Source: Roseimicrobium gellanilyticum (GTDB lineage Bacteria; Verrucomicrobiota; Verrucomicrobiia; Verrucomicrobiales; Verrucomicrobiaceae). Taken from it: a DNA stretch of 64,000 bases. The stretch lies in assembly GCF_003315205.1 (NCBI RefSeq), contig NZ_QNRR01000010.1:124001-188000 (forward strand), in the 5' to 3' direction. Numbering within the stretch: the first letter of the stretch is position 1; every line of letters starts with the position of its first letter. Under the pieces are notes generated by a model. That model ran no database searches, was not told the DNA's origin, and saw only the letters and a program-made list of their open reading frames with translations. The translations under genes were made by a program, and so were the position numbers. Shown here one piece after another: positions 63,622 to 64,000 of the stretch.

Positions 63622-64000
63622 CTACTGCGGAGCGTGGTGGGTGCGCATCAAGGTATTGATCTCCTCGTGCGAGAGCGCGGCATTGAAGATGAAAACCTCG
63701 TCCACATCTCCCTTGAAGAAGCGCGGTCCGGGATCGCCATTGCGAACAGGGTCGGGGAAGGCCACGTTGCGACCAAGCCAGAGGCCGTGACCCGCGTTGA
63801 GCACGTCGGTGTTGATTTCCGTGCGAGTCTTGCGTGTGACGATCTCGGGCTTGCCATCCACGTAGAGCATCACGTTCGTGGCAATGGAAGCGCGGGAGCC
63901 GCCATACATCACCACGGCGATGTGGTGCCACTGATTGTCCCGCAGATCCGTGGTGCCCACGATGCGACCATTGTCATAGATGCCGAGACGCAGGCGACCC
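63622..64000 (-). CDS. LamG-domain protein, C-terminal part only (cut by window edge)
   Basis: The frame enters from the right edge and stops at 63622 (TAG), giving 125 codons. The sequence RLRLGIYDNGRIVGTTDL, then DNQWHHIAVVMYGG, VMLYVDGKPE and FKGDVDEVFIFNAALSHEEINTL is the standard laminin-G/concanavalin-like fold of exported Planctomycetes and Verrucomicrobia proteins. The true start is outside the window. Such domains usually bind glycans or form the tail of FecR- or sulfatase-linked proteins; which applies cannot be seen. Convergent with the fusion gene, 29 bases apart. Confidence 0.85.
   Translation of the reverse strand, partial: GRLRLGIYDNGRIVGTTDLRDNQWHHIAVVMYGGSRASIATNVMLYVDGKPEIVTRKTRTEINTDVLNAGHGLWLGRNVAFPDPVRNGDPGPRFFKGDVDEVFIFNAALSHEEINTLMRTHHAPQ

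Overview
The window is 64 kb of GC-rich bacterial chromosome, most likely from a member of the Verrucomicrobiota (Verrucomicrobiaceae-like, for example the Roseimicrobium/Prosthecobacter neighbourhood). The main evidence is the set of families typical of the Planctomycetes-Verrucomicrobia group: a WD40/cytochrome-c protein, a DUF1549/DUF1553 dihaem-type protein, a TAT-exported DUF1501 protein and a PPC-domain protein in one operon (41210-47838). There is also an SHD1-like secreted protein, an M60 metallopeptidase, DUF3472, and giant kinase-LRR genes. Many start codons are preceded by pyrimidine-rich leaders rather than Shine-Dalgarno sequences. No rRNA, tRNA, CRISPR array or insertion sequence was recognised. 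The assignment rests on gene content only.

Layout. 1-2684: the cut end of a secreted protein, a secreted metallophosphoesterase-like protein with a degenerate active site, a glutathione peroxidase and a 3-methyladenine DNA glycosylase. 2778-10051: a defence island consisting of a complete Wadjet anti-plasmid operon (jetA-jetB-jetC-jetD, every junction a 4-base ATGA overlap), followed 6 bases later by an antitoxin/ParE-RelE toxin pair. 10064-18505: holA, a GAF protein, a secreted SHD1-like protein, accB-accC and the bifunctional proline-catabolic enzyme PutA. 18670-22762: small secreted or membrane proteins, including a basic-secretory-protein-like peptidase, a TRIC channel, a second and intact metallophosphoesterase, and a DUF3472 protein.

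22802-27706: a threonine/serine catabolic operon (tdh, a low-GC P-loop gene, kbl, sdaA) facing a divergent XRE-cupin regulator across a palindromic control region. 27764-34035: an M60 peptidase and an AGE-family epimerase on the plus strand, then a methyltransferase and recJ on the minus strand. 34189-40318: a 1431-residue membrane Ser/Thr kinase with an LRR ectodomain, an LRR gene relic, and hemL. 40413-50618: a secreted hypothetical protein, the Planctomycetes/Verrucomicrobia-type redox operon, an SBBP-repeat protein and a soluble LRR-kinase of reversed domain order.

50718-57501: a tightly overlapping operon (ceramidase-like hydrolase, left-handed beta-helix acyltransferase, two paralogous secreted glycosidase-like proteins) behind an MFS permease. 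57632-59776: a four-helix membrane protein, an SDR and an alpha/beta hydrolase. 60067-63592: a GntR-type HTH/LacI-type sensor regulator divergent from an unusual single-chain fusion of an amidohydrolase with a class III aminotransferase. The right edge cuts a LamG-domain protein.

The most notable items are the amidohydrolase-aminotransferase fusion with its own regulator, the complete Wadjet system fused in layout to a toxin-antitoxin pair, the apparently imported P-loop gene inside the tdh-kbl operon, the palindromic operator of the XRE-cupin gene, and the recurrent pyrimidine-rich leaders. All functional assignments come from reading motifs by eye; no database search was run.
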